From positions 570,374 to 634,373 of the forward strand of contig VFFE01006977.1 in NCBI GenBank assembly GCA_008921705.1: 64,000 nt of DNA. The letters are read 5' to 3'. The notes under the pieces were generated by a model. That model did no database searches. It saw only the letters and a list, made by a program, of their open reading frames with translations, and had not been told where the DNA came from. This DNA is from Burhinus oedicnemus. Taxonomy: Eukaryota > Chordata > Aves > Charadriiformes > Burhinidae. The position numbers and the translations under genes were made by a program. The number at the start of each line of letters is the position of its first letter. The first letter of the stretch is position 1. This document shows positions 54,626-64,000 of the stretch, one piece after another.

Positions 54626-54641
54626 AAAAAAAAAAAAAAAA
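54626..54641 (+). repeat. Homopolymer A(16)
   Basis: Uninterrupted run of 16 A in unique intron sequence. Confidence 0.97.
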
Positions 54642-57600
54642 CATCAGCACCTAAGTAGACTCATTCATTACATAAATCTTACACATTCATCATTATTATA
54701 TATTAATCATGATAAACACTTTTAAAAGGATTTGGAGATATACGTTTGGTTTCGTCCTGTCAGAACAGCGCTGGAGTAGTTCCAAGGATTTACTTTTAAG
54801 CTTCTAGCTTTGGTGTTGGACATCAGTTCATGGAAGGAACCTACCTATTCATCAACTAAACAACAGGTGAATTGGATTGTAAATTGTAGTCTTGTGAATG
54901 ACTCTTACACAGATGCTGTAAATGACTCCCCTGACCTTTACTTACGCTGATGGTAAAAGCCATACAAAAAATTGTAAAAGGGATTTCACATCTGGATGCA
55001 GACTGCCTTCTTACACTCCCCTAAGTTGTTGCAGGTCTCCTTGGCCTTCAAAACAGGGCTCCAGCTAATAAGTGTAATTCCAGCCTTAATGAGCCAGTAC
55101 AAAAGAGGGGGAAGTAATTTTGAGGAACCACAGACAAGTTTTTAATCTCTAAACTTATTTACTTCCATAAGCAAATAAGGGATAATTATTCCTCCCTATC
55201 AGCTAGGAAAGGAAAGCCAAACTGATCTTCAAGGACTTGTTTGTAAGCTTATCTCAATGAAGAGATGTCTACAATACCAACTTTTATTGCTGTTGTGGAG
55301 AATCATCTGTCAGATTTAACTGTCAAACGCAGCATCTAGACTACAAAAGACACAACCACCAACCTGTGGCACCTAATGAGGGATAAGCCTGTTTTCATGA
55401 AGCAACTTGAAAAAACTACATCCTCCACACAAGCTCTTCAACTTGTCTGTCTGTCAATACAAGTTCCTTAGAGAAGACGTTCATTGTACCACAGACCAAT
55501 GGAGCTCACATATACAGTAGTCTGGGCAGGCAAGCAGAGATTCACAGCTTTTTGGGATGCAGAACACCTATTAAGTCATCTAATGTAGCATACTGCCAAT
55601 GCATGATAGTTACTTACAGTGCATTTTCCATTCCTTTGTCCAGTGCGTTTTTAAGGGACAGATGCAATGGGGACGCTACCACTTCCTCTGGCAAACACTT
55701 CAGCAGTAAAACAAATTTCAACACCAGAAAATATTTCCCAATAATATGCCTACATTTTCCTTTGCTCAACATCACTCCCTTATTTTTATTTGCACTCCTA
55801 CAGACCACCCAATACAATTTTGGCACATAATTATACTTTAAGGAAGCAGATCTTTAGCAAGCTGCTCCAAAGAAGGTAAAAATTATTTCAAATACTACAG
55901 CTTAGTACAGTTATGGAAAGAAAAATCCAGTATCTAACACGTTTTATTATCATCAAGTGACTATTACGAGCCACTAATCCAAAATCACCTACAGACACTC
56001 TCTACCAGAAGACTGAAAAACAAATATGCAAGTGCACTACTTAAAAAAAAAAAAATCATCAGAAAAACAGACTATTGAAAACAGAGTATGTCAGACTTAT
56101 ACATTCACTAAGCCCCTGAAAATTACATGTGTCTATAAATTATATAATATATACACATACAGTATTTCAACATTGGTAATTACCAAGCTGAAAATTACAC
56201 TCATGAAGAGAAAAACCAAGTGACACTGGTGACATAGCTAACTGTACTTCCCATCAGTCAATAATGATTAAATTACTGATCTGTAACACTGTAAACACTG
56301 CTTTTTTAGGCTTAAAAATTTTAAACACTAACTTCTGATGCACTGATAATATGAAAGCTTTTGTTATTTATGACAAATTAGATCTGTTTACTAAGTTCCT
56401 AGTCTATATACGAAGTATGCTAATCATGTACAGAGTATGTTTCACATGTGCAGATATTAGCAAGAAACAGGGATCAACAGATACACCAAGATGGTGCACA
56501 CAGATGTAGCAGTATACTTCTCCCATATGGATGCGATATACAAAAAAATGAGTTGTAGTTAATCGCTCTTTTTCTGCTTTCTCAGACACAGTCTCTGTGA
56601 ATTAATGTAACAAAAATCCATAAACACTGTACTATTATTAACTAGTGTGAATTATAAATGCATCAAGACCGTTATGTGAGATTATTAGTTTAAATTATTG
56701 TATCTACAGATAAATATGAATTTACTTAACAAGGAGACAGAATAAGAAGCAACTTGTCTTACAAGCTGCAAGAATTTACCACTGTGAATTCTTTAAGATG
56801 CTTTTAACATGCTCATTCCAGTTGGGGTATACCCATCACGTACCTAAACCTCAAAGACTTTTCAGCAACCAATTATTTATAGACTGTGTAGATATCATTT
56901 GTAAATAAGGGCCCAGGACACAATTCAACTGAATCTATGATGTATTCAGAAGAAAAAAGGCAAATTATTTTGTAGAAATTCTACTCTGCATTTTTCATAG
57001 GAATTAGTAGTTTATCCAGACTGGATGGAGAATTATGGCAGAGCACTGCAGTGGAAATTACTGGCTGAGATAGGCATAGGTGACTCCTGGTGTTCAACAT
57101 CATGCTGTAGGTAGGTTTCATTAAAATTAACTAAAAGACTCAAGTTTGTGTATACAAGCATACATATACCTCTAACAAAAGGCATATTGATTTTCCAAGA
57201 GTACGACATTTATTCTTAGGCACCTATGTACTCATTGGATGAAAAAAATTGCAATAATAGATAGCTGCGAGAATTGATAAGCATTTATAGCTCACAAAGC
57301 ATAACAATGCATTTCAGAAGTTTGGGGTGGGTTTTTTTAACTAAAAAGCATTAACCACATTATTTAAGACTAAGCAAAACATTCAGTACTCAAACACAAC
57401 CAACCAAATCTTTATGCATACTCTTGTGTAATATCTTCTTTTGCTATATAGCAAGTGATAAAAACATTGGTTTAAGAATAGGAATCTTCTAATTATTCCT
57501 GCTAATTTAATGGACTTTTCTCACAATGGTGATTAATAATCTAATGAGGTAGGAGAGGAGAAATAGGAAACTTGAAAGTAGTATTATGTCAAAATTGGAA

Positions 57601-60071
57601 ATGATTTTTCCTTTATGCCCATATCTTTAAACAAAAACATGAAGACTAAGTCTCTCAGTTTCACTGCAGGCAGCACATCTAACAAAAGAAATGCAATACA
57701 GTTTAATCAAAAGCTCTTCTCTCTCCACAGACACATCACCATCATCATCCCATCCCATCCCCCATCCTGCAATGCTCTTCCCAAGACTGGGAAGATTGTA
57801 CTTTGTGTTTATATGCAATTGCTGAAATACGAAGAGAAAATATTTGTAACAACTAAACAAAAGATGTAAAGTCAAATACCCAGTAAGAAAAATAAATACT
57901 AATAAGAAATAAAACCTGAATTTAAGTCATGTTTAAGTTGCAAAGTAGTTTCTTTAGGCTTCCTCTGCAGTAAATAGACATTTAAATGAATCTGAGCCCT
58001 CTGGACATACAGAGCCCAGGAAGATTAATTTCCTAATCTTATGCTGAAAGATATACATCACGAGTACTTTCACAGAGAATTTGCAAAATGTTTGAAACAT
58101 ATTCTATTACACGCCTGAAAGCTATTTGTAATTCCAACAAAGGCTTTGGCAAATTTATTTGTAGGCATTAGTTTAGTACAGGAGGAAAAAAAGGTGTATT
58201 TTCACCAAAGAAAGAACATCTTTTCTAAAAACACTCTTTTGACACCCAAAGCTAAAAGCATGCATAGCAATCAGGACAGTTTGTATTTTCAATTTCTTTG
58301 GCCAGATTATTTTCCCGAATTGACATAAAGATGTTTTCATACGAATTAAATTTCTCATAAGCCTTAATTGATGGAAACATATATTAGGTGGGCCCACATA
58401 TATGAAGATATTTTCCCTTAATAAAAATATAGTATGTATTTCATCTGTCTGGTATTTAGAATATATTATGTGTGACACAGACAAGAAAAACAGGATTCTT
58501 AAAATTACTGCTCTTATTTTCTAAGTACAATTTCGTCCTAACCTTATAATCCTGCTGTAATATAGTACTTTTGACCTAGACCCTTTGTGAACAGAACTCA
58601 GCCCTGTGTGTGCACAAGTCTCAAGAAGGGGGTATAGAGCCCATAAGGCCTCTGGTAAATACACAGAAATATTGATAATGCAGATTGGAAGACCTACATC
58701 AGCTAACTAAGTCAAGAGCCAAATTGTGCTGAAATTTCCTCTATTGCACAAGGAAAAAGGCCTGTAGTGAAGTAGTACTAAGAAGCCAAACTTCATTCTA
58801 CAGAATCTCTCTTTCTCTGCTTACTAAAATGAAGGCAAGACTCTGACAATAAGCACATAAGTAAGTTGCTAATGATGAGGTAATCTGAATGGCCCCCCCC
58901 TTTAAAGTGAGTTTCTCCTCATCTCATCTAAGAGATACACATACATGAAATATACACATACTCCCACTTGAGGTTTGTGACCAACACCTATACAGCATTC
59001 TTTCCCTATTTCCAATTTAGACGAGAAAAGTACTTCCACCTCCCACTTCCAACAGACACATCCCAGACAAGGTAGTTTCTTTGGTTTGGTTTTTCGTTAC
59101 AAGTCAGACACCTTTGCTGGTTTCTTAAAAGGTAATACCTGCCAAAATTAACCAGATGAGAAGCAAAGCATGTCCCAATGGTCTGAAGAAGAAAACTTTT
59201 AAACCAAAGCAGGAAGGACAATCCCTAGACACTTTGCTCCATGCTAGATTTTTCCCCCAGGAAAAACAAAAACAAAAAAAAAGATCGGGCCAAAGACATT
59301 CCTACTCTTCTCTGTCTGCAATTTTGTCCCCATTCTCTCCCCACAATTTTCTTTCCCTCAATAATGCCAGTGAAACTGATCACAGAACTGTGCCCTGTAC
59401 TGGATCAGTGCAATTTTAAATCAGTGCTTTTTAAACCCAAATTATTTCACTAGTTTGGCTCAGTGGTCAGTCAGCCCAATTGCTATCCCAGCACAACTGA
59501 AGCTGTGACAAACCTTGGGAAAGGCAGAGCATTAATTTTTGGAGGGAGGGTGGAAGTACAAGCAGGGAAGATTACCTTATATTAGCTTCTTCCCCAGAAA
59601 AGCTTTAACACCTAACCACAATCTGAAATAACCAAAAGTGTCTAAAGATACAGATTATACTGGTTTCTTTCTTGCTTTAAGAGCGTCCTTTCCTTTGCAG
59701 CCAAGAAACCAGCATGGAACCACATTCACAACTGTATCTTAATGCATTTCCAAGCAGGAAACAGTTTTAGCGTTAGATTCCAAAACATTTAAAGTAATAG
59801 AAAAGTTCATTTTAAAAGTATGTTTTAGCATTTGAAAATGATCTTACTTAAATTTTAATATGTTCTCTTATTTAGGTCAGTAGAGAGAGAGAAGAAAGAA
59901 GAAAGGAGCAAAGCAGAAATGCATTTGGGGCTGGAATTTCAAAAGGGAAGCATACTTCCCAAGTCAGGAATTAAAAACAAAAGTTACAGTTTATGGAACA
60001 TATCAGCTTAATACTAAACTACAGCTCCAACAGGTAGGCATACTCTGCTTAAAAAAAACCCCAAAACATAA

Positions 60072-60350
60072 ATCATAGAATCACAGAATGGTTTGGGTTG
60101 GAAAGGACCTTAAAGATCATCTAGTTCCAACCCCACTGCCACGGCCAGGGACACCTCCTGCTAGACCAGGTTGCTCAAAGCCTCATCCAAGCTGGCCTTG
60201 AACACCTCCAGCGATGGGGAAGCCACAGCTTCCCTGGGCAACCTGTTCCAGTGCCTCATCACCCTCACAGTAAAGAATGTCTCCCTATTATCCAACCTAA
60301 ATCTACCTCTTTGAGTTTAAAACCGTTACCCCTTGTCCCATCACTGCACT
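60072..60350 (-). mobile_element. CR1 LINE 3' end fragment close to XRCC4 exon 3
   Basis: A 279-bp minus-oriented CR1 tail. The plus strand reads AATCATAGAATCACAGAATG, then GGTTGGAAAGGACCTTAAAG, and continues to CCCTTGTCCCATCACTGCAC. It contains only the extreme 3' region of ORF2 and the UTR. It is in sense orientation with XRCC4 and its upper end lies about 270 bp inside the intron from the exon donor at 60618. Preservation is good, suggesting a fairly recent insertion. Confidence 0.96.
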
Positions 60351-60618
60351 AATCCAAAACTTAAATAGAAAAGTAATATTCTTATTCAGTAGCATTTAAG
60401 AAAGTAACACAGCAAAAGTTCTATTGATACCAGGTTTTGCTAGGAAACCACAAACTTGTTTCTAGTTTGGCCTGTGGCAGAATTCACAATATTCATTCAA
60501 TGTGAAATATGTACCACAGATCTATTTGATTTTAAAGAACCTAATAAAATACAGAAATGTACCAAGAAGGTCCTTCTCATAGTTTAACAGTCAAATTTAA
60601 GCATTTAACTATACTTAC

Positions 60619-60806
60619 AGAGCCATCTTTCAGATTTTTTTCATAGGAGAAGTGACACTCCGTATTTTCTTCCTCTCTTGAAATAGCAAAGTTATATTTG
60701 CCAGCTGATTCTTCTCCAGCTATCAATGCTTTCTTCAGTTCTTCGACATACTTTTCTCTATTCATTTCCATGTCAGCAGCCTCCCTAGAAATCTCAGCTT
60801 CAGACA
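60619..60806 (-). CDS. XRCC4: XRCC4 coding exon (human exon 3 equivalent)
   Basis: This 188-bp exon starts with TG of a split Val codon (phase 1) and ends exactly after a codon, GGCTCT|GTAAGT (donor 60613-60618), so it joins in frame to the exon at 5762. The acceptor is a good pyrimidine tract ending CTGATAG. It encodes SEAEISREAADMEMNREKYV, then EELKKAL, and ends YEKNLKDGS, corresponding to human residues 47-105 of the globular head. Positions equivalent to Glu55, Asp58, Met61, Lys65, Glu69, Lys72 and Lys99, used in the human head for contact with XLF/NHEJ1, are all retained, and Phe106 begins the next exon. Between the ALIAG stretch and YEKN there are four more residues than in the human protein, in an acidic segment containing REEENTEC. 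No stops or frameshifts, so this is a functional gene and not a retrocopy. Confidence 0.97.
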
Positions 60807-61988
60807 CTATCAGAAAGAAACGTGAGAAATAAATACTTGTATGTGTGTGAACATGCATATATATTTATATGTACATACACTCACACATCTTAAGGGACAG
60901 GCAAATATTAGGAGACATATATTCTTTCCTTGATATGTATCAGTGTGCCAGAAACTAATAGAAATGTAGCAGTAATAGTGTGGTTTTTTCGTAAGAATTA
61001 AGTTCTGTCCCTTTTTTTCCTGTCTGAAAATAGTTCATTGCTACTGGTCCACAATTCTACTTGCCTGAAGGTATTCTGAATAACACTAACCTTACAACAA
61101 AGAGTGGAATGTTTTAACTATGATTTATTGTGCCCTCTCAGTTCTCTTGGAAAGCGTGTAATCTAAACCCTGTAAGACAACAGATGCAACTGTCTCCTCA
61201 CACAGTCCTGATCTGGTTTTCCAAGTTTGTAACTTACAACCTTAGAACAAAATAAACTGTCAATCTACAAATGATGCTATACCTACAGACTTGAGAATCC
61301 ATGTTTTACTGTCCACATTCAAGGACCACTAAACGGGGGATGTGTCTCCAGTTTGCACTATAACAGGTCTATGAAGAAAATTTTAACCCATTCCTTTGAA
61401 GATGAAGAATGATTGAGTAGGGTACAGAACAGGCCAATAAAGACATACTGTTGTTAAGAACCATGATAGCCTTTCCTGTCTGCTTCTGATCCTTCATTTT
61501 CTCCTAAATCTTCTTTTGGTTAACCCTCAAACTGAAATGGCAGCTTACGAAGACTAATCACCTTTCACTTACAGTAGCAAGAAACACCTCTTGATTTTAC
61601 CACCTGGGTCCCTGGTTATTTTCCTTCCTTTTTATTTTATTCTACATACTGTTTCCTCAGTACTTTTTGAGATCAAATGTTAGTCAGAATAATGATCTCA
61701 ATGAGGAGTGCAGAGTTTCTGGCACAGACAGATATAAGCAAAGACTCTAAATTAAAGTTAAGATAAAATGTGTATAATATAATGTAGGCTTTAACGTCTA
61801 GCCTACCAGTACAGTGTTTTAAAATGTTTACTTGGTTAACAGAATTGTTTCCTTTTCTTCTGACCAGTCTTCTGAGGAGGACTGCTCTAGATTGTCATTT
61901 ACCCCTGCTTGCTCTTAAATCTTTCTAGCATTTGCCCAGCATTTGAGAGTTCAAGATATGCAAAAGGACATTAGTTTGTGACAGCCTG

Positions 61989-62068
61989 AAAAAACTCACA
62001 AAACAATACCAAAACAAAAAAGCAAACAAAAACACACACCAAGAACCAACCCAAAAACTCAATAAAAG
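61989..62068 (+). repeat. A/C-rich low-complexity tract
   Basis: About 80 bp of A-rich sequence with C at regular spacing (units like AAAAC and CCAAAAC, plus a short ACACAC stretch). It lies in the intron upstream of exon 3. Confidence 0.9.
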
Positions 62069-62460
62069 AACTCTACAACCCCCAAAATGCATCCTTCACA
62101 GAACTGCAAGTGACATGAAAAAGTATTCCCCTATTAATATTTCTTCTCTATACAAACGCCTTTGAAGATAGTTTCATGTTGAGACATAAGTGTGTACATG
62201 TAATGAAATCATACTGATAGAAATAGAACAGCATTTCAATCAAACACAAGCCTTTTCAAATTGCTTCATTTTTTCTCCAGTCTTCTTAAAACAGTAGCTA
62301 ACCTCGTATTGCAAAGGAGGCTATATGTATCAGATCAATCCATCATATAAAAAATAAAGCAAAGAGGTAAATGTATAATTATTTGCTATGAATATTTATA
62401 TCCTCACACACTTCAGGATTTCTGGGTTAATTCTGTACCTTCAATAATTTTAGCTTATTT

Positions 62461-63370
62461 TCACAGACTCAGAGTGGTTGAGGATGGAAGAGACCTCTAG
62501 AGATTGTCTAGTCCAACTCCACTGATCAAAGATGGTTCAGCTACAAAGGCTGTTCAGGACCATGTTTTGACTATCTCCAAGGACTGAGGCTCCCCATCCT
62601 TTTCAGGTTATCTGTTCTGGTGCTTGGTCACCCCTATAGTAAAAAAGTTTTTTCCTGTGTTTACATGGAATTCCTCATACTTCAGTTTGTCCCCATTGCC
62701 TCTTGTCATTTCACTGGACACCACTGAGAGGAGCCTGGCTGCATCTTCTTTATTCCCTCTCATCAGGTATTAATTAATATACATTGACAAAATCTCCTCG
62801 AGCCTTCTCTCCTCCAGGCTGCACAGTCCCAGCTCTCTCAACACCTCCTAGCATGACAAATGCTCAAGTCCTTCAGCCATCTTCATAGACTGTCACTGGA
62901 CTAAATTCCCTAAGTTCATGTCTTTCTCACACTGGAGAGCCCAGAACTGGACACAGCACCATGGGTACCACAAGGGCTGAGCAGAGATGAAGGATCATGT
63001 CTCTTGACCTGCTGGCAACACTCTTCCTAATGCAGCCCAGGAGGCCATTGGCCGCCTTTGCCACAAGGCCACATTGCTGGCCCATATTCAACTTCTTGTT
63101 CACCAGAACTCCCAGATCCTTTTCAACAAGGGACGTGCTTCCAGTGAGTCACCCAAGGCACCAGTACAGGCTGGGGGCTTCTTCCTCCCCACATGCATAG
63201 TTTTGCATTTCTGATGAATTTCATGAGGTTCCTGTCAGCCCATTTCTCCAGGCTGTCCGGGACCCTCTGAATGGCAACCCAATCTTCTATCAACCCTTCC
63301 ACCCAGTTTTGCACCATCTGTAGACTTCCTGAGGATGCACTGTGCCATCATCCAAGTGATTAATAAAGAT
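62461..63370 (-). mobile_element. CR1 LINE, 5'-truncated, minus copy of an inverted pair
   Basis: About 910 bp of CR1 in minus orientation, with the 3' end near 62461 (plus strand: GGAAGAGACCTCTAGAG and TCTAGTCCAACTCCACTGAT) and a 5' truncation at about 63370. ORF2 remnants include FINHLDDGT just inside the 5' end and SLEKWADRNLMKF at about 63216-63253. The 3' part (GCCCAGAACTGGACACAGCA, plus strand) is a standard CR1 block. Stops and shifts interrupt the reading frame. It abuts the plus-oriented CR1 that begins at 63371. Confidence 0.94.
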
Positions 63371-64000
63371 GCCATCCAGAGGGACCTGGACAGGCTTCGG
63401 AGGTAAGCCCATACGAACCTCATGAAGTTCAACAAGGCCAAGTGCAAGGTCCAGCACGTGGGTCAGGGCAATCCCAAGCACAAATACAGGCTGGGTGGAG
63501 AGTGGATCAAGAGCAGCCCTGAGGAGAAGGACTTGGGGGTGTTGGTTGATGAGAAGCTCAACAGGACCCAGCAATGTGTGCTCACAGCCCAGAGGGCCAA
63601 CTGCATCCTGGGCTGTATCAAAAGCAGTGTGACCAGCAGGTCGAGGGAGGTGATTCTGCCCCTCTACTCCACTCTCCTGAGACCCCACATGGAATACTGT
63701 GTCCAGCTCTGGAGCCAACATAAGAAGGACATGGACCTGTTGGAGCGGGTCCAGAGGAGGGCCACAAAGATGATCAGAGGGCTGGAGCACCTCTGCTATG
63801 AGGACAGGCTGAGAGAGTTGGGGTTGTGTACCCTGCAGAAAAGCAGGCTCTGGGGGGACTTTACAGCTGCCTTCCAGTATCTGAAAGGGGCCCACAAGAA
63901 ATCTGGAGAGGAACTTTTTACAAGGGCATATAGTGATAGGACGAGGGGTAATGCCTTCAAACCGGAATAGGGGAGATTTAGGTTAGATCTCAGGAAGAAA
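63371..64000 (+). mobile_element. CR1 LINE, 5'-truncated, plus copy running off the window
   Basis: A well-preserved CR1 in plus orientation that begins abruptly in ORF2 at codons AIQRDLDRL (63371). It reads through the thumb and C-terminal region and is still inside ORF2 (GRFRLDLRKK) when the window ends. Its truncation point is roughly 35 codons downstream, in CR1 coordinates, of the truncation point of the minus copy it abuts. The 3' end and any target-site duplication are outside the window. Confidence 0.95.
63422..63970 (+). pseudogene. CR1 ORF2 C-terminal fragment, 182 open codons
   Basis: Part of the CR1 polyprotein (endonuclease plus reverse transcriptase); only the region after the polymerase core is here. 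Recognisable blocks in order: MKFNKAKCKVQHVG, EEKDLGVLVDEKL, CILGCIKSSVTSRSREVILP, LLRPHMEYCVQLW, LLERVQRRATKMIRGLEHL, and SDRTRGNAFK. The frame continues upstream from 63371 but is cut by TAA at 63404-63406, where CR1 normally has a Trp codon (RRWA-type motif). It is cut again by TAG at 63968-63970, after which GRFRLDLRKK follows in the same frame. The Met at 63422 is an internal methionine of ORF2 and not a real start. No endonuclease or catalytic reverse-transcriptase motif is present, so it cannot act by itself. Confidence 0.92.

Larger units (their letters stand above)
50001..60071. other. Unique AT-rich intron sequence
   Basis: Contains the 20-bp direct repeat at 51.06 kb, homopolymer A runs, and otherwise unique sequence. 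A good donor-like site (GCGGTAAGA, minus strand, near 53168) was seen without a convincing exon. No gene. Confidence 0.6.
5763..60618 (-). other. XRCC4: XRCC4 intron between exons 3 and 4 equivalents (54,856 bp)
   Basis: The two exons flanking this segment are consecutive in the XRCC4 protein (KDGS then FRLGS), so everything between is one intron. It has GTAAGT at its donor and TAG at its acceptor. It contains CR1 fragments, low-complexity tracts and long stretches of unique AT-rich sequence; no nested coding exon with paired splice sites and a recognisable protein was seen. Large introns are usual for XRCC4 in vertebrates. Confidence 0.95.
60807..64000 (-). other. XRCC4: XRCC4 intron upstream of exon 3 equivalent (partial)
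   Basis: This lies upstream of the exon that starts at human Val47. The first coding exon, which carries the start codon and about 46 residues, was not found here, so it lies beyond 64000. 60807-62460 is unique AT-rich sequence with one A/C-rich tract (61989-62068). 62461-64000 is filled by two CR1 copies in opposite orientation. Confidence 0.88.

Noticed and set aside
63290..63895. 201-codon open frame, minus strand
   Set aside because: Mostly the antisense of the plus-oriented CR1 ORF2; it runs across the junction of two elements, so it is not a gene.
62461..64000. Single CR1 with a twin-priming inversion
   Set aside because: Both halves include the same C-terminal ORF2 region, whereas twin priming gives complementary non-overlapping parts.

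Overview
The window looks like bird nuclear DNA. It is AT-rich, intron-rich sequence, and every interspersed repeat I can recognise is a CR1 LINE or a CR1-like relic. One copy, near 20.87 kb, ends in the octamer-type tail (GATTCTATGATTCTA) typical of avian CR1. The window lies almost entirely inside one gene, XRCC4, the non-homologous end-joining scaffold of DNA ligase IV, read from the minus strand. Two coding exons are visible: one at 60619-60806 (human exon 3 equivalent, head domain) and one at 5596-5762 (human exon 4 equivalent, end of the head and start of the coiled coil). Their sequences, splice sites and phases fit together. The first coding exon lies beyond 64000 and the LIG4-binding and C-terminal exons lie below position 1. 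By shared synteny (human 5q14 corresponds to the avian Z) this is probably a Z-chromosome segment; that is inference, not read from the sequence.

Layout, in plus coordinates: 1-5595 is the start of the intron after exon 4. 5596-5762 is exon 4. 5763-60618 is a single intron of 54,856 bp. 60619-60806 is exon 3. 60807-64000 is the intron upstream of it. The big intron holds a long decayed CR1 with reverse-transcriptase remnants (about 13.75-15.3 kb, minus), a 3' CR1 piece (20.43-20.87 kb, plus), a 279-bp CR1 tail only about 270 bp from the exon 3 donor (60.07-60.35 kb, minus), and several faint, older CR1-like relics. The upstream intron holds a head-to-head pair of 5'-truncated CR1 copies (62.46-63.37 kb minus; 63.37 kb to beyond the end, plus). 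The plus copy keeps a 182-codon open stretch of ORF2.

The rest is unique-looking intron with homopolymers, A/C-rich and T/G-rich low-complexity tracts, two candidate G-quadruplex sites, a few short tandem repeats and several less AT-rich patches I could not assign. I found no second gene, no RNA gene, no CRISPR array and no endogenous virus that I can defend. All remaining open frames are short, unrecognised or antisense to CR1. No clearly new biological system is visible. The points most worth a second look are the inverted CR1 pair, a four-residue longer loop in the XRCC4 head domain, an enhancer-like block near 32.9 kb and the G-rich sites.
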